Source: Colivicinus sp963607765
Lineage (GTDB): Bacteria; Bacillota_I; Bacilli_A; Erysipelotrichales; Erysipelotrichaceae
Assembly: GCA_963607765.1 (NCBI GenBank)
Contig: CAVDDT010000020.1
Location: 1-17,286 of the forward strand
Length of the DNA: 17,286 bases
Direction: 5' to 3'
The translations under genes and the position numbers were made by a program. A model generated the notes under the pieces. The model saw only the letters and a list, made by a program, of their open reading frames with translations. It was not told the origin of the DNA and ran no database searches. Shown piece after piece: positions 7,873 to 15,429 of this stretch (within the stretch, counting starts at the first letter, position 1; each line of letters opens with the position of its first letter).

Positions 7873-8841
7873 TCAATTTTGAAAATTAATTTCTTCTTCT
7901 TTCAATATCTCGTAAGTTTTTAATTCACTTGAATCCAAATCTTCTCTATACATATCAATCGCATTAATCATTCTTCGATTATAGCTAGTGTAATAATAAA
8001 TTCCCTTTTCCAATGAACAACAAGATGAATAAATAGTATATTCATATTCATTTTCTTTTACTTCGCAACATCCTTTTTGTTGTTCAACAGAAGTTAATAA
8101 ATGAAAGAAAGCTGATACATTAGAATTTTCATTATCATCACTTTGAATATGACTCTTGATAAAACTAGCTCTTACAAAACGAGACTGAGAAGATAAGTCT
8201 CCTGGTAATCCTAGTCCTCCCATTCCTCTTGAATAGTTATTCAATTCTAAATCAGGATTAAATGTATTAGCTGGTTGTTTATCACTTAAATAAGCATAGT
8301 TATTTAAATTAAACATTTGAATTGGAAAAATTGGATTATTTGTAAGAACACCAATCTTATTGTCGTATACATGTAATCCATCTTTTGTACATTCTACTGT
8401 AATAGAATATTCTTTATCAGCTATTAGCCAATGTAAGGGTGAATTAGGCATTTGATCATTAAAATAAGTATCAATAAGATTAATATCATCAAGCGCTTCT
8501 TTTACTTCCTTTACACTAGAATAGTTTCCTAAGATATAGGGAATAAATTCAAACAAGGCAATATTCTTCTTGTTTACATCTAATTGTTTTGGATAACAGG
8601 CGTTGCCAACAAACGCAAGTCCAGCAATACCTAATCCTTTTTCATTCATGCCATCAAAATAAAGCGGATAGTTGTCGTAAACAAAAGCTACCCCCAACAT
8701 CGCAAAATGCGTTTTCATTTCACCTTCGTGTCTTAAATTAAATATGTAGTTTCTTGGTGTAAAAGCTATCTTTTCACCATAAGAGAATTCATAGTCAAAG
8801 TTTCTTCCAAAATAAGAATTATAAGTTAAAGCAGTACACAT
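7873..8841 (-). CDS. Choloylglycine hydrolase family protein (likely bile salt hydrolase)
   Basis: N-terminal-nucleophile amidohydrolase expected to cleave glycine- or taurine-conjugated bile acids. It has 322 residues, in the family range. The catalytic cysteine is Cys2 (MCTALTYN), exposed when Met1 is removed. Other active-site residues are visible: Arg13 and Asp16 in FGRNFDYEFSYGE, Asn80 in GLAFVGNACY, Asn169 in VLTNNPIF, and the GMGGLGLPGDLSSQSRFVRASF block supplying the conserved Arg. There is no signal peptide, so it should be cytoplasmic. The loop between Cys2 and FGRN is short. AAGGAGG lies 8 nt before the ATG, with an extended -10 (TGTTATACT, 8861-8869) further upstream. It is monocistronic and divergent from the TetR-GH2-symporter operon. 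Penicillin V or N-acyl-homoserine-lactone acylase activity is possible in this family; the PGDLSSxSRF form favours bile salt hydrolase. Confidence 0.87.
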   Translation of the reverse strand: MCTALTYNSYFGRNFDYEFSYGEKIAFTPRNYIFNLRHEGEMKTHFAMLGVAFVYDNYPLYFDGMNEKGLGIAGLAFVGNACYPKQLDVNKKNIALFEFIPYILGNYSSVKEVKEALDDINLIDTYFNDQMPNSPLHWLIADKEYSITVECTKDGLHVYDNKIGVLTNNPIFPIQMFNLNNYAYLSDKQPANTFNPDLELNNYSRGMGGLGLPGDLSSQSRFVRASFIKSHIQSDDNENSNVSAFFHLLTSVEQQKGCCEVKENEYEYTIYSSCCSLEKGIYYYTSYNRRMINAIDMYREDLDSSELKTYEILKEEEINFQN

Positions 8842-8860
8842 AAACCATACCTCCTTATTA

Positions 8861-8869
8861 AGTATAACA
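8861..8869 (-). promoter_or_regulatory. Extended -10 promoter of the bile salt hydrolase-like gene
   Basis: On the minus strand TGT-TATACT forms an extended -10 element. No convincing -35 is seen; the spacing would place it inside the cre/LacI-like dyad at 8882-8895. The strong ribosome site AAGGAGG (8850-8856) follows. Confidence 0.5.
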
Positions 8870-8878
8870 TTGTAGGTG

Positions 8879-8907
8879 TTGCGTAAACGCTTACATTTTT
8901 TTATAAT
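8879..8907 (+). promoter_or_regulatory. Promoter of the TetR-GH2-symporter operon
   Basis: -35 TTGCGT (8879-8884), 17-bp spacer, perfect -10 TATAAT (8902-8907). Transcription would start near 8914. The spacer holds the cre/LacI-like site at 8882-8895, and the -10 overlaps the left arm of the inverted repeat at 8907-8936. Confidence 0.72.
8882..8895. promoter_or_regulatory. cre-like (CcpA) or LacI-type operator in the divergent control region
   Basis: Read on the minus strand, TGTAAGCGTTTACG matches the Bacillota catabolite-responsive element TGWAANCGNTNWCA at 13 of 14 positions. It lies between -35 and -10 of the plus-strand promoter, so binding would repress the glycosidase operon, and it could also affect the bile salt hydrolase-like gene. 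Its AATGTAAG arm is identical to that of the uxaA operator O1, so the local LacI-type regulator is an alternative binder. Confidence 0.65.
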
Positions 8908-8936
8908 GGAAACTGCAAAAGGAGTTTAAGTTTCCA
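8907..8936. promoter_or_regulatory. Inverted repeat around the TetR start, likely TetR self-operator
   Basis: TGGAAACT (8907-8914) and AGTTTCCA (8929-8936) are perfect 8-bp inverted arms 14 bp apart. They run from the last base of the -10 box to the first base of the TetR start codon. The left arm mostly precedes the predicted transcription start, so this fits a DNA operator better than an RNA hairpin. The TetR ribosome site (AAGGAG, 8919-8924) lies between the arms. Confidence 0.55.
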
Positions 8937-9481
8937 TGCATAAGGAAATAATTCTAAAAGCTATTGAATTATATAAGAGTAAGGGTCTAGCTTTCACATT
9001 AGATGAAATAGCCAAGGATCTACATATTTCTAAGAAAACAATCTATAAATATTTTTCTTCTAAAGAAGAACTATTAAACGGAATTGTTGAATATGGTTTT
9101 AATTCAATTTGGGAAAACAAGAAAGCTATTCTAGATGAAGATATTCCCTATCTTGATAAGCTAAAGAAATTGTTGATTGCCCTTCCACTTGATTTTGAAT
9201 CAATTGATTTTAATGATTTAGAGCCATTAAAAGTTCAATATCCAAGTGTTTTTGATAATATTTCTAGACATCTAAAAAGCAATTGGAAACCGGTATTTGA
9301 TTTTATAAAAGATGGAATAGAGAAAAAGATATTAAGGCAAGTTCCCTTATACATGATTGAAATAATGGTCACTTCCTCTATGAACTATCTTTTATCTAAT
9401 TCAAGTAATATCTCTTATCAAGAATCTTTAAACGATCTTGCGGATATCATAATGAAAGGAATGATTTATGAAAAGAATTGA
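8936..9481 (+). CDS. TetR/AcrR-family regulator of the glycosidase-symporter operon
   Basis: A 181-residue one-component repressor. The N-terminal helix-turn-helix (about residues 5-50) is clear: ILKAIELYKSKGLAFTLDEI, then AKDLHISKKTIYKYFSSKEELLNGIV, the usual TetR signature. The helical C-terminal ligand domain is divergent and gives no hint of effector. It is the first gene of the operon, and its 3' end overlaps the GH2 start by 14 nt. E. coli uidR, the repressor of the beta-glucuronidase operon, belongs to the same family and holds the same position, so a released sugar or glycoside is the likely inducer (inference). AAGGAG lies 11 nt before the ATG, and an inverted repeat around the start suggests autoregulation. 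Confidence 0.87.
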   Translation: MHKEIILKAIELYKSKGLAFTLDEIAKDLHISKKTIYKYFSSKEELLNGIVEYGFNSIWENKKAILDEDIPYLDKLKKLLIALPLDFESIDFNDLEPLKVQYPSVFDNISRHLKSNWKPVFDFIKDGIEKKILRQVPLYMIEIMVTSSMNYLLSNSSNISYQESLNDLADIIMKGMIYEKN

Positions 9482-11795
9482 CAATGATTGGGAGTACACT
9501 CCTTACTTCAATGATGATTTTAAGAATGGCTTAAATTCATATGAAAAAGTCAGAATACCCCACAATCCCAAAGATTTGCCACTACACTATATTGATATTA
9601 ATGATTATCAGCTAGAGTGTGGTTATAGGCATCATATTCAAATTGATAATTTAGACAAAAGATACTTCATTAAGTTTGATGGTGTAGCACATATCTCTAC
9701 AGTTTACATCAATGGCAAAGAGGCAAAAAGTCATTATTGCGGTTATACAGCCTTTAAGGTAGAGATAACTGATTATCTACATATGGGTGATAATTTGGTT
9801 TCGATTAAAGTAAACAGTAAAGAAAGCAATGATATTCCTCCTTTTGGTTTTGTGATTGACTATTTAACCTATAGTGGAATATATCGTGATGTATGGCTTA
9901 TTGAAACCAATAAAACTTATATTGATGAAGTATTTATTAAAACAAATGATGGCTTAGATGGCATTCATGTTTCACTTAAATATGATGGTCCATTAGATAA
10001 TTTAAAATTAAAAGCTCTAGTTAATAATCAAGAATATTTATTTGATTGTGTAGATAATATTGAAATTAAAATAGATAAACCAATTTTGTGGGAAGTTAAT
10101 AAAGGACATTTATATAGTTTGAAACTTAGTCTTATAAATAATGAAGATGTTATTTATACAAATTCCTATAAGTTTGGATTAAGGAAAGTGTCTGTTGATG
10201 AAAATAACATTCTAATAAACAATAAAAAAGTATTCTTAAGAGGATTAAATAGACATCAATCATTCCCTTATATGGGATATGCCGCTAGCGAATCTTTGCA
10301 AAGAGAAGATGCAAGAATTCTTGATGAAGAACTTGGCGTAAATGTTGTTCGTACTTCGCATTATCCACAATCCCATTATTTTATTGATGAGTGTGATAAA
10401 AGAGGTATCTTGGTTTTTACGGAAATCCCTGGTTGGCAGCATATTTCTAAAAGCAAGTTTTGGAGAGATACTTGCCTAAATAATGTAGAAGAGATGATAA
10501 AGGAATATTATAATCATCCTTCAATCTTTATGTGGGGCGTTAGAATCAACGAAAGCCAAGATGATGATGAATTGTATACTAAAACCAACAATTTAGCTCA
10601 CAAGCTAGATGATAGCCGTCCTACAAGTGGTGTTAGATATTTAGAAAAGAGTTCTTTATTAGAAGATGTGTATAGTTATAATGATTTCTCATATGATGGT
10701 AAAACTTCAGGTTGCAAGCAAAAGAAAGATGTCACTCCTGATTTAAAGAAACCGCTTATCATATCTGAAGCAAATGGGCATATGTTCCCTACTAAAAGCT
10801 ATGATTCTTTAGAAAAAAGACAGGAACACGCTCTAAGACATGCTACTGTATTAAATAAAGCCATGGAAGATAATGAACATGCCGGTTGCATACAATGGTG
10901 TATGTTTGACTACCCTACTCATAAGGACTTTGGTAGTGGTGATAAGATTTGTTATCACGGCGTACTTGATAGCTTTAGGAATCCGAAGATGGCTGCTTAT
11001 GTTTATGCTAGCCAACAGGATAAAACACCAGTTTTAGAAGTAGGCACTTCAATGGATATTGGCGATTATCCGGCAGGACAAATTCCTAGTTTCTATTGTT
11101 TCACCAACGGCGATTCAATAAAGCTGTATAAAAATGATAAGTTTGTTAAGGAATTTAAGAATACACCGTTTATTTCTCTTAATCATGGTCCAATTTTAAT
11201 AGATGATACTATTGGTAATCTATTGGAAGAAATAGAAGGCTTTGATTCAAACAAAGCTAATGAAATAAGAATTTGTTTAAATGCAGCAGCTAAATATGGC
11301 ATGGCAAATTTACCACTTAAATATAAATTAAAGTTTGCCAAAGTCATGCTTAAGTATCATATGTCGTTTAACGATGGTTACATACTTTATAGTAAGTATG
11401 TTGGCAATTGGGGTGGCGAGGCAACCAAGTGGAAGTTTGAAGCTATCAAAGATGGTAAAGTTATTAAAAGCGTAATTAAAACACCTGGTACATCTTTACA
11501 TCTAGAAGCTATTCCTTCTAGCTACAAACTAATCGATAATGAGACTTATGACACAATTTCAATTAGAATTAGAATTTTAGATGAAAACAACAATCTAGCA
11601 AGCTACAGTCAACTTCCAATAAACATTTCTGTGAGTGATAGCTTAGAAATAATTGGTCCTAGTATTGTAACTCTTGAGGGTGGCATGGCTGGCACTTATA
11701 TTAAATCAATTGGAAAATATGGAGATGGAACAGTCAGCATTTCTAGTCCATATTTAGATACTGTAACAATTCAAATTAAAATAGAGGAAAAATAA
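9468..11795 (+). CDS. Glycoside hydrolase family 2 enzyme (beta-glycosidase)
   Basis: Retaining beta-glycosidase of 775 residues without a signal peptide, so it acts on imported substrate. Domains in order: an N-terminal jelly-roll sugar-binding domain (about 1-155), an Ig-like domain (about 160-240), a TIM barrel (about 245-520) and a long C-terminal part with a helical stretch (about 580-635) and a final beta-sandwich ending LEGGMAGTYIKSIGKYGDGT. The catalytic acid/base is Glu362 in MWGVRINESQ and the nucleophile Glu434 in IISEANGHMFPTKS. The region where E. coli-type beta-glucuronidases carry Asn-x-Lys reads DKICYHGVLDSFRNPK (492-507), without that motif. Order with TetR and a GPH symporter resembles uidRAB, so a uronide is plausible, but beta-galactosidase or beta-galacturonidase is equally possible. 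AAAGGA lies 9 nt before the ATG; overlap with the TetR gene is 14 nt. Confidence 0.85.
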   Translation: MKRIDNDWEYTPYFNDDFKNGLNSYEKVRIPHNPKDLPLHYIDINDYQLECGYRHHIQIDNLDKRYFIKFDGVAHISTVYINGKEAKSHYCGYTAFKVEITDYLHMGDNLVSIKVNSKESNDIPPFGFVIDYLTYSGIYRDVWLIETNKTYIDEVFIKTNDGLDGIHVSLKYDGPLDNLKLKALVNNQEYLFDCVDNIEIKIDKPILWEVNKGHLYSLKLSLINNEDVIYTNSYKFGLRKVSVDENNILINNKKVFLRGLNRHQSFPYMGYAASESLQREDARILDEELGVNVVRTSHYPQSHYFIDECDKRGILVFTEIPGWQHISKSKFWRDTCLNNVEEMIKEYYNHPSIFMWGVRINESQDDDELYTKTNNLAHKLDDSRPTSGVRYLEKSSLLEDVYSYNDFSYDGKTSGCKQKKDVTPDLKKPLIISEANGHMFPTKSYDSLEKRQEHALRHATVLNKAMEDNEHAGCIQWCMFDYPTHKDFGSGDKICYHGVLDSFRNPKMAAYVYASQQDKTPVLEVGTSMDIGDYPAGQIPSFYCFTNGDSIKLYKNDKFVKEFKNTPFISLNHGPILIDDTIGNLLEEIEGFDSNKANEIRICLNAAAKYGMANLPLKYKLKFAKVMLKYHMSFNDGYILYSKYVGNWGGEATKWKFEAIKDGKVIKSVIKTPGTSLHLEAIPSSYKLIDNETYDTISIRIRILDENNNLASYSQLPINISVSDSLEIIGPSIVTLEGGMAGTYIKSIGKYGDGTVSISSPYLDTVTIQIKIEEK

Positions 11796-11796
11796 A

Positions 11797-13179
11797 ATGA
11801 AGAATTTTAGCACAAAAGAAAAAGTTGCCTATGGCTTAGGTGCTGTTGGCAAAGACATGGTCTATGCTTTGTCTAGTTCCTACGTTATGTATTACTACCA
11901 AGATATTCTAGGATTATCTGCTACCTTTGTTGGTGTAATCTTGATGGTGGCACGTATTTTTGATGCGTTAAACGATCCTTTTATGGGTGTGCTTGTTGTC
12001 AAAACAAACACCAAATATGGCAAGTTTAGACCATGGATATTATCTGGTACAGTATTAAACGCTCTTGTTTTATACGCACTGTTTGCTGCACCATCATTAT
12101 CACAAACTGGCTTAATGGTTTACTTTGCGATTATCTATATTTTGTGGGGTGTTACATATACGATGATGGATATTCCTTATTGGTCAATGATTCCAGCTGT
12201 AACTGAAAAGCCTCAAGATAGAGAACAATTATCAGTAATTGGTAGAACTTGTGCTGGTGTTGGCTCAGCCCTAATTCAAGTTGGAACAGTAATGTGTGTA
12301 GCTTTCTTAGGAGCGGGATCAGAAGTAAAGGGATTTAAATATTTTACCCTTATCGTGTCAATTATTTTTATTGTGACAGAATTAGTTTTATTTCTTTGTA
12401 TCAAAGAAAAGAAATCCGATAAGAAGATGGAAACTACTACCGTTAAAGAAATGTTTAAGGCACTATTTAATAACGACCAAGCTATGGTTACAGTTCTTAC
12501 AATTGTCTTAATCAATAGTGCGTTATATATCACCAGTAACCTAGTTATTTATTTCTTTAAATATGACTTAGGTACTGAAGTATGGAAAACAAATTATACT
12601 TTATTTACTACGGTTGGTGGAGGGTGTCAAATCCTTGGTATGATGGTTGTTTATCCTTTATTAAGAAAATTTTTATCTAACACTAAAATCTTTAAAACAT
12701 CACTAATTATGGCGATAACTGGTTATATCTTACTACTAATATTATGCAAGAGCTCTCTAGCTCATAATATGGTTCTTCTTTGTATGATTGGAGCTCTTGT
12801 TTTTGCGGCAAATGGTATTCTAACCGTTTTAACTACTGTCTTCTTGTCTAATTCTGTTGACTATGGAGAACTTAAAACCGGAAGAAGAGAAGAATCAGTT
12901 ATCTTCTCTATGCAGACATTTGTGGTAAAAGCTGCAAGTGGTCTAGCTGTATTTGTGACAGGCATTGGCATTGACTTAATTGGCCTAGTTGGAAATAGTG
13001 AGGATGGTCTTCCTACAGTACAAAGTGTTTCAACAATCGATGGACTAAGATACATGATGACACTTCTTCCTACACTTGGTTTATTAATAGCTCTAATTAT
13101 CTTTTCTAAGAAGTTTATCCTAACTGACGATAAAGCTTTAGAGATTGCGGAAGAACTTAATCAAAAGAAGGAAAAATAA
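11797..13179 (+). CDS. GPH-family (MelB/UidB-like) sugar:cation symporter
   Basis: A 460-residue major facilitator-type membrane transporter with about 12 hydrophobic segments. The N-terminus KEKVAYGLGAVGKDMVYAL is typical of glycoside-pentoside-hexuronide (GPH) carriers, and the family RxxDAxxDPxMG motif is present as ARIFDALNDPFMG, followed by TKYGKFRPWIL. VTYTMMDIPYWSMIPAVT with DREQLSVIGR after it is also characteristic. It should bring an intact glycoside in with H+ or Na+ for hydrolysis by the cytoplasmic GH2 enzyme encoded just upstream (1 nt gap between stop and start, ribosome site inside the GH2 3' end). Members carry melibiose, lactose, xylosides and glucuronides, so the substrate is not fixed by sequence. 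It is the last gene before a bidirectional terminator. Confidence 0.9.
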   Translation: MKNFSTKEKVAYGLGAVGKDMVYALSSSYVMYYYQDILGLSATFVGVILMVARIFDALNDPFMGVLVVKTNTKYGKFRPWILSGTVLNALVLYALFAAPSLSQTGLMVYFAIIYILWGVTYTMMDIPYWSMIPAVTEKPQDREQLSVIGRTCAGVGSALIQVGTVMCVAFLGAGSEVKGFKYFTLIVSIIFIVTELVLFLCIKEKKSDKKMETTTVKEMFKALFNNDQAMVTVLTIVLINSALYITSNLVIYFFKYDLGTEVWKTNYTLFTTVGGGCQILGMMVVYPLLRKFLSNTKIFKTSLIMAITGYILLLILCKSSLAHNMVLLCMIGALVFAANGILTVLTTVFLSNSVDYGELKTGRREESVIFSMQTFVVKAASGLAVFVTGIGIDLIGLVGNSEDGLPTVQSVSTIDGLRYMMTLLPTLGLLIALIIFSKKFILTDDKALEIAEELNQKKEK

Positions 13180-13200
13180 AAGTTGGAATTTCCAACTTTT
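13178..13200. terminator. Bidirectional terminator between the symporter and GtrA genes
   Basis: AAAAGTTGGAA / TTCCAACTTTT form a nearly gapless inverted repeat that touches both stop codons (symporter stop at 13177-13179, GtrA stop at 13199-13201). The realistic loop is AATTT with an AAAAGTTGG stem. The flanking A and T runs serve both directions. Confidence 0.85.
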
Positions 13201-13612
13201 ATTTTGTGTCAATTGAATCCTTAAATACAACAAAGCGATCATATAGATATTCAGTCACAAAATTAATAAGCATATTCAATACAGTAACTAAATAACTATT
13301 CCATCCCAAATTTTCTACTAAGTGATTTCCAAGAATAGTTGAAAGCGGCGTAAATATGCAATAGTATATTGCCACCTTAGCCATCGCTACTGGCACGTTG
13401 CTTGCTGACTTAAATGTGAAGTTTCTATTTAAGGTAAAATTCCAAATAACTGACAATACTAAGGCTGTAAGATAACATGGCCAATAATTTAAACTAGTAA
13501 GTTCTGTTAATAGTGAGAACACTACCATTTCAATTATTCCAGCACTTGCAGAAAATAATGCAAATTTTATTGTTCTAAATAATTCAACGTGATTTTTAAA
13601 AAATTCTTTCAT
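13199..13612 (-). CDS. GtrA-like polytopic membrane protein
   Basis: A 137-residue integral membrane protein with four hydrophobic segments (about 16-36, 42-62, 80-101, 107-126), the standard GtrA layout. Family marks seen are FALFSASAGIIEMVVFSLL in the first helix, SVIWNFTLNRNFTFKS after the second, and NFVTEYLYDRFVVFKD at the end. GtrA proteins are thought to move or help to move polyprenyl-phosphate-linked sugars across the membrane for wall or surface glycan decoration. No glycosyltransferase sits beside it here. Its ATG overlaps the AlbA_2 gene stop by 4 nt (ATGA), so it is translationally coupled to that regulator-like gene, an unusual partner. The role is therefore open. Confidence 0.85.
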   Translation of the reverse strand: MKEFFKNHVELFRTIKFALFSASAGIIEMVVFSLLTELTSLNYWPCYLTALVLSVIWNFTLNRNFTFKSASNVPVAMAKVAIYYCIFTPLSTILGNHLVENLGWNSYLVTVLNMLINFVTEYLYDRFVVFKDSIDTK

Positions 13613-14958
13613 TCATTCACCTTCCAATATCCATTTTTATCACTACCTATTCTAGTAATAATTCCCTTTTCTTTCAAATTGTTTAAAGCTCTTTGTATAG
13701 TTCGTGTCGATTTAGAAAGCTCTTTTGCCATTTCTTCTCTTTTGATTCTATTATTTCTAAGCAGCAAGTGATAGACTTCTTGATCGGTTAGATTTAAAGA
13801 TAAGTCATATTTAATATCGTTTTCTTTTACTTCATGCCTATTTTGATAAGCATCTTTTCTATATAAAATAAAAGTAAACCCTTCTTCATTATTTATGTAA
13901 GAATACTTAATTTTACTTTCCTTACATAACTTATCGATCCTTTTAAATCCACTGCCAAATTGATCGATCGTCTTATTTAAATATAGCATTTTTGTAATTG
14001 TGGCATTTCTAATACTAGATTGGCAATTTCCTTTAATATATTCCTCAGGCAAATATCTACTTGCGTAAGTTCCAGGGTTATAAATAGTAATTTTATCCGG
14101 ATGGATACATATTTCATGATAACTGTTAGCAGTATATATCGCATGCGTAAAACTATTGGCCAACAATTCTCTTATTACTTCTAAGGGGATTTCTGGAGTT
14201 TCTACTCTTTTAAAGCCAACAATATCGCCTTTCCATCTTATATTTTTAGTGATGTAGGTTTCACATATATTAAGAAGATTAAAGATATTATCTTCAAATA
14301 GTTGAATATCTAAAAAAGTGAGTTTTTCATTAGTTGCAAATATAGCTGCTTTAACCGTTATTGGATGATTGTTCCCAAAAAGAGCTTCTCCAGCATTTGT
14401 GAGATATTCACCAGAAGCTAGGCCAAAGCGGTTTAAGATAATTGGTGTAGTATATCTACCACTAGCTAATCTACCGGCTTGAATCGCTTCCTCGCAAAAC
14501 ATTTTAATAGCTTTCTTATCAACTTGTTTAACCAAACATTTGCTTAAAGAGCCTTCCCATTTTTCTTTATATTCATTAGCTAAAAAGAACTTTCTAAGCT
14601 CGCTTGTGCTTGCTTCTCTATCCTCATCAGCCGTTCTAATATAATATCTTCCATAAGCTGAATAAGGCATTTCATTACCATTAAATTCCACTTTGATAAC
14701 ATTTGCATCATCTATTTTTTCTTCTTTAATAGTGGGATAAATCCTAGGACTAATTGATTCGTAAATGGTTCTAGAAACATCTCTTAAAGTCGATTCTGAT
14801 ATTTCTTGTCCAGTAACATCACCATTAGGCTTAATCCCAAAATATAATGTGCCTATTCCATGTTTATTTAAAATAGAAGATATTGATTTCATAGCTTCTT
14901 TTAATTCACCAGTACTCTTTTTAAATTCAATAGTTTCTGTTTCTTTTCCAAAATTCAT
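13609..14958 (-). CDS. AlbA_2 (Schlafen-type) DNA-binding domain protein with ATPase-like core and winged HTH
   Basis: A 449-residue cytoplasmic protein of the putative transcriptional regulator/RecG-C-terminal-like group. The N-terminal AlbA_2 domain (about 5-125) shows ETETIEFKKS, LYFGIKPNGDVTGQEI and YYIRTADEDREAS. The middle (about 255-345) is a GHKL-like region with VIRELLANSFTHAIY, CIHPDKITIYNPG and IDQFGSGFKRI. A winged helix-turn-helix ends the protein (about 388-447; EEMAKELSKSTRTIQRALNNLKEKGIITR). These proteins occur in accessory and defence-associated loci, but functions are mostly unproven. No Shine-Dalgarno sequence is seen, and a predicted promoter (-35 GTGACA 14991-14996, -10 TATATT 14968-14973) would give a nearly leaderless mRNA. 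Three 11-bp repeats lie in this promoter, likely its own binding sites. The stop overlaps the GtrA start. Confidence 0.82.
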   Translation of the reverse strand: MNFGKETETIEFKKSTGELKEAMKSISSILNKHGIGTLYFGIKPNGDVTGQEISESTLRDVSRTIYESISPRIYPTIKEEKIDDANVIKVEFNGNEMPYSAYGRYYIRTADEDREASTSELRKFFLANEYKEKWEGSLSKCLVKQVDKKAIKMFCEEAIQAGRLASGRYTTPIILNRFGLASGEYLTNAGEALFGNNHPITVKAAIFATNEKLTFLDIQLFEDNIFNLLNICETYITKNIRWKGDIVGFKRVETPEIPLEVIRELLANSFTHAIYTANSYHEICIHPDKITIYNPGTYASRYLPEEYIKGNCQSSIRNATITKMLYLNKTIDQFGSGFKRIDKLCKESKIKYSYINNEEGFTFILYRKDAYQNRHEVKENDIKYDLSLNLTDQEVYHLLLRNNRIKREEMAKELSKSTRTIQRALNNLKEKGIITRIGSDKNGYWKVNE

Positions 14959-14967
14959 AACAATTAA

Positions 14968-14996
14968 AATATATCATAATGTCACAGATATGTCAC
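14968..14996 (-). promoter_or_regulatory. Predicted promoter of the AlbA_2-GtrA operon
   Basis: On the minus strand, -35 GTGACA (14991-14996) and -10 TATATT (14968-14973) have 17-bp spacing. The -35 hexamer is the core of the second 11-bp repeat. The predicted start lies only a few bases before the ATG at 14958. Sequence-based prediction. Confidence 0.55.
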
Positions 14997-15012
14997 TGTA
15001 TTGTCACTGTAA
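14980..15012. repeat. Three tandem 11-bp direct repeats (iteron-like operator)
   Basis: Plus-strand units are TGTCACAGATA, TGTCACTGTAT and TGTCACTGTAA, contiguous at an exact 11-bp period, close to one DNA turn. The TGTCAC core is invariant. The array covers the hicB stop codon and the predicted -35 of the AlbA_2 gene. A regulator could bind cooperatively along one face of the helix; the wHTH of the AlbA_2 protein is the obvious candidate. Confidence 0.8.
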
Positions 15013-15429
15013 ATTCTTATTATTGTATAGGTCCATTAAAGCTTTTTGTAAAACTTTGCTTAGTGAAATTTTATTCTTGCTAGCAAAATTATCTAACCAA
15101 CTTGGTATTGTGCAATTCTTTCTAACAGCCTTTACGCTATACTTCATTGAATAAGTTTCCACATCCAATAGTATCAAACTAACAAAACCATTTTCATATT
15201 CATCGGCCTTAATATTCAAAATATTTGATGGTGTAGGCAAAACATTGCCATCTTCCAGTTCGCTTAAAAGCCAGCCACATCCAGCATCATTCAACATGTA
15301 TAAAACTTCTTCTAAGCTTTCACCTTCCGTAACGCAGCCTTTTAAATCAGGAAAATTAGCTGTATAAGTACCATCGTTATTTGGATATATGCATGCAGGA
15401 TAAGCACGTTTTAATATCTTTTCTTTCAT
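15004..15429 (-). CDS. hicB: HicB-family antitoxin
   Basis: A 141-residue antitoxin of the HicAB type II system. The N-terminal HicB domain (about 8-65, partly degraded RNase H fold) shows YPACIYPNNDGTYTANFPDL, then KGCVTEGESLEEVLYMLNDA. The C-terminal DNA-binding tail (about 102-138) is a ribbon-helix-helix/Arc-like segment, KNCTIPSWLDNFASKNKISL. It would bind HicA and repress its own operon. AAAGGAG precedes the ATG, which overlaps the last codon of hicA (ATGA). The partner toxin reading frame is interrupted, while hicB looks intact. There is no terminator between hicB and the AlbA_2 gene (45-nt gap), so read-through is possible. Confidence 0.88.
   Translation of the reverse strand: MKEKILKRAYPACIYPNNDGTYTANFPDLKGCVTEGESLEEVLYMLNDAGCGWLLSELEDGNVLPTPSNILNIKADEYENGFVSLILLDVETYSMKYSVKAVRKNCTIPSWLDNFASKNKISLSKVLQKALMDLYNNKNLQ

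Noticed and set aside
14968..15012. TGTCAC repeats as a CRISPR or plasmid origin
   Set aside because: The units are 11 bp and contiguous with no spacers, there are only three, and no replication gene is near. A promoter-operator array fits better.
14765..15154. 129-codon plus-strand frame across the AlbA_2/hicB junction
   Set aside because: It runs antisense to two recognised genes and their promoter, with no ribosome site or family resemblance.
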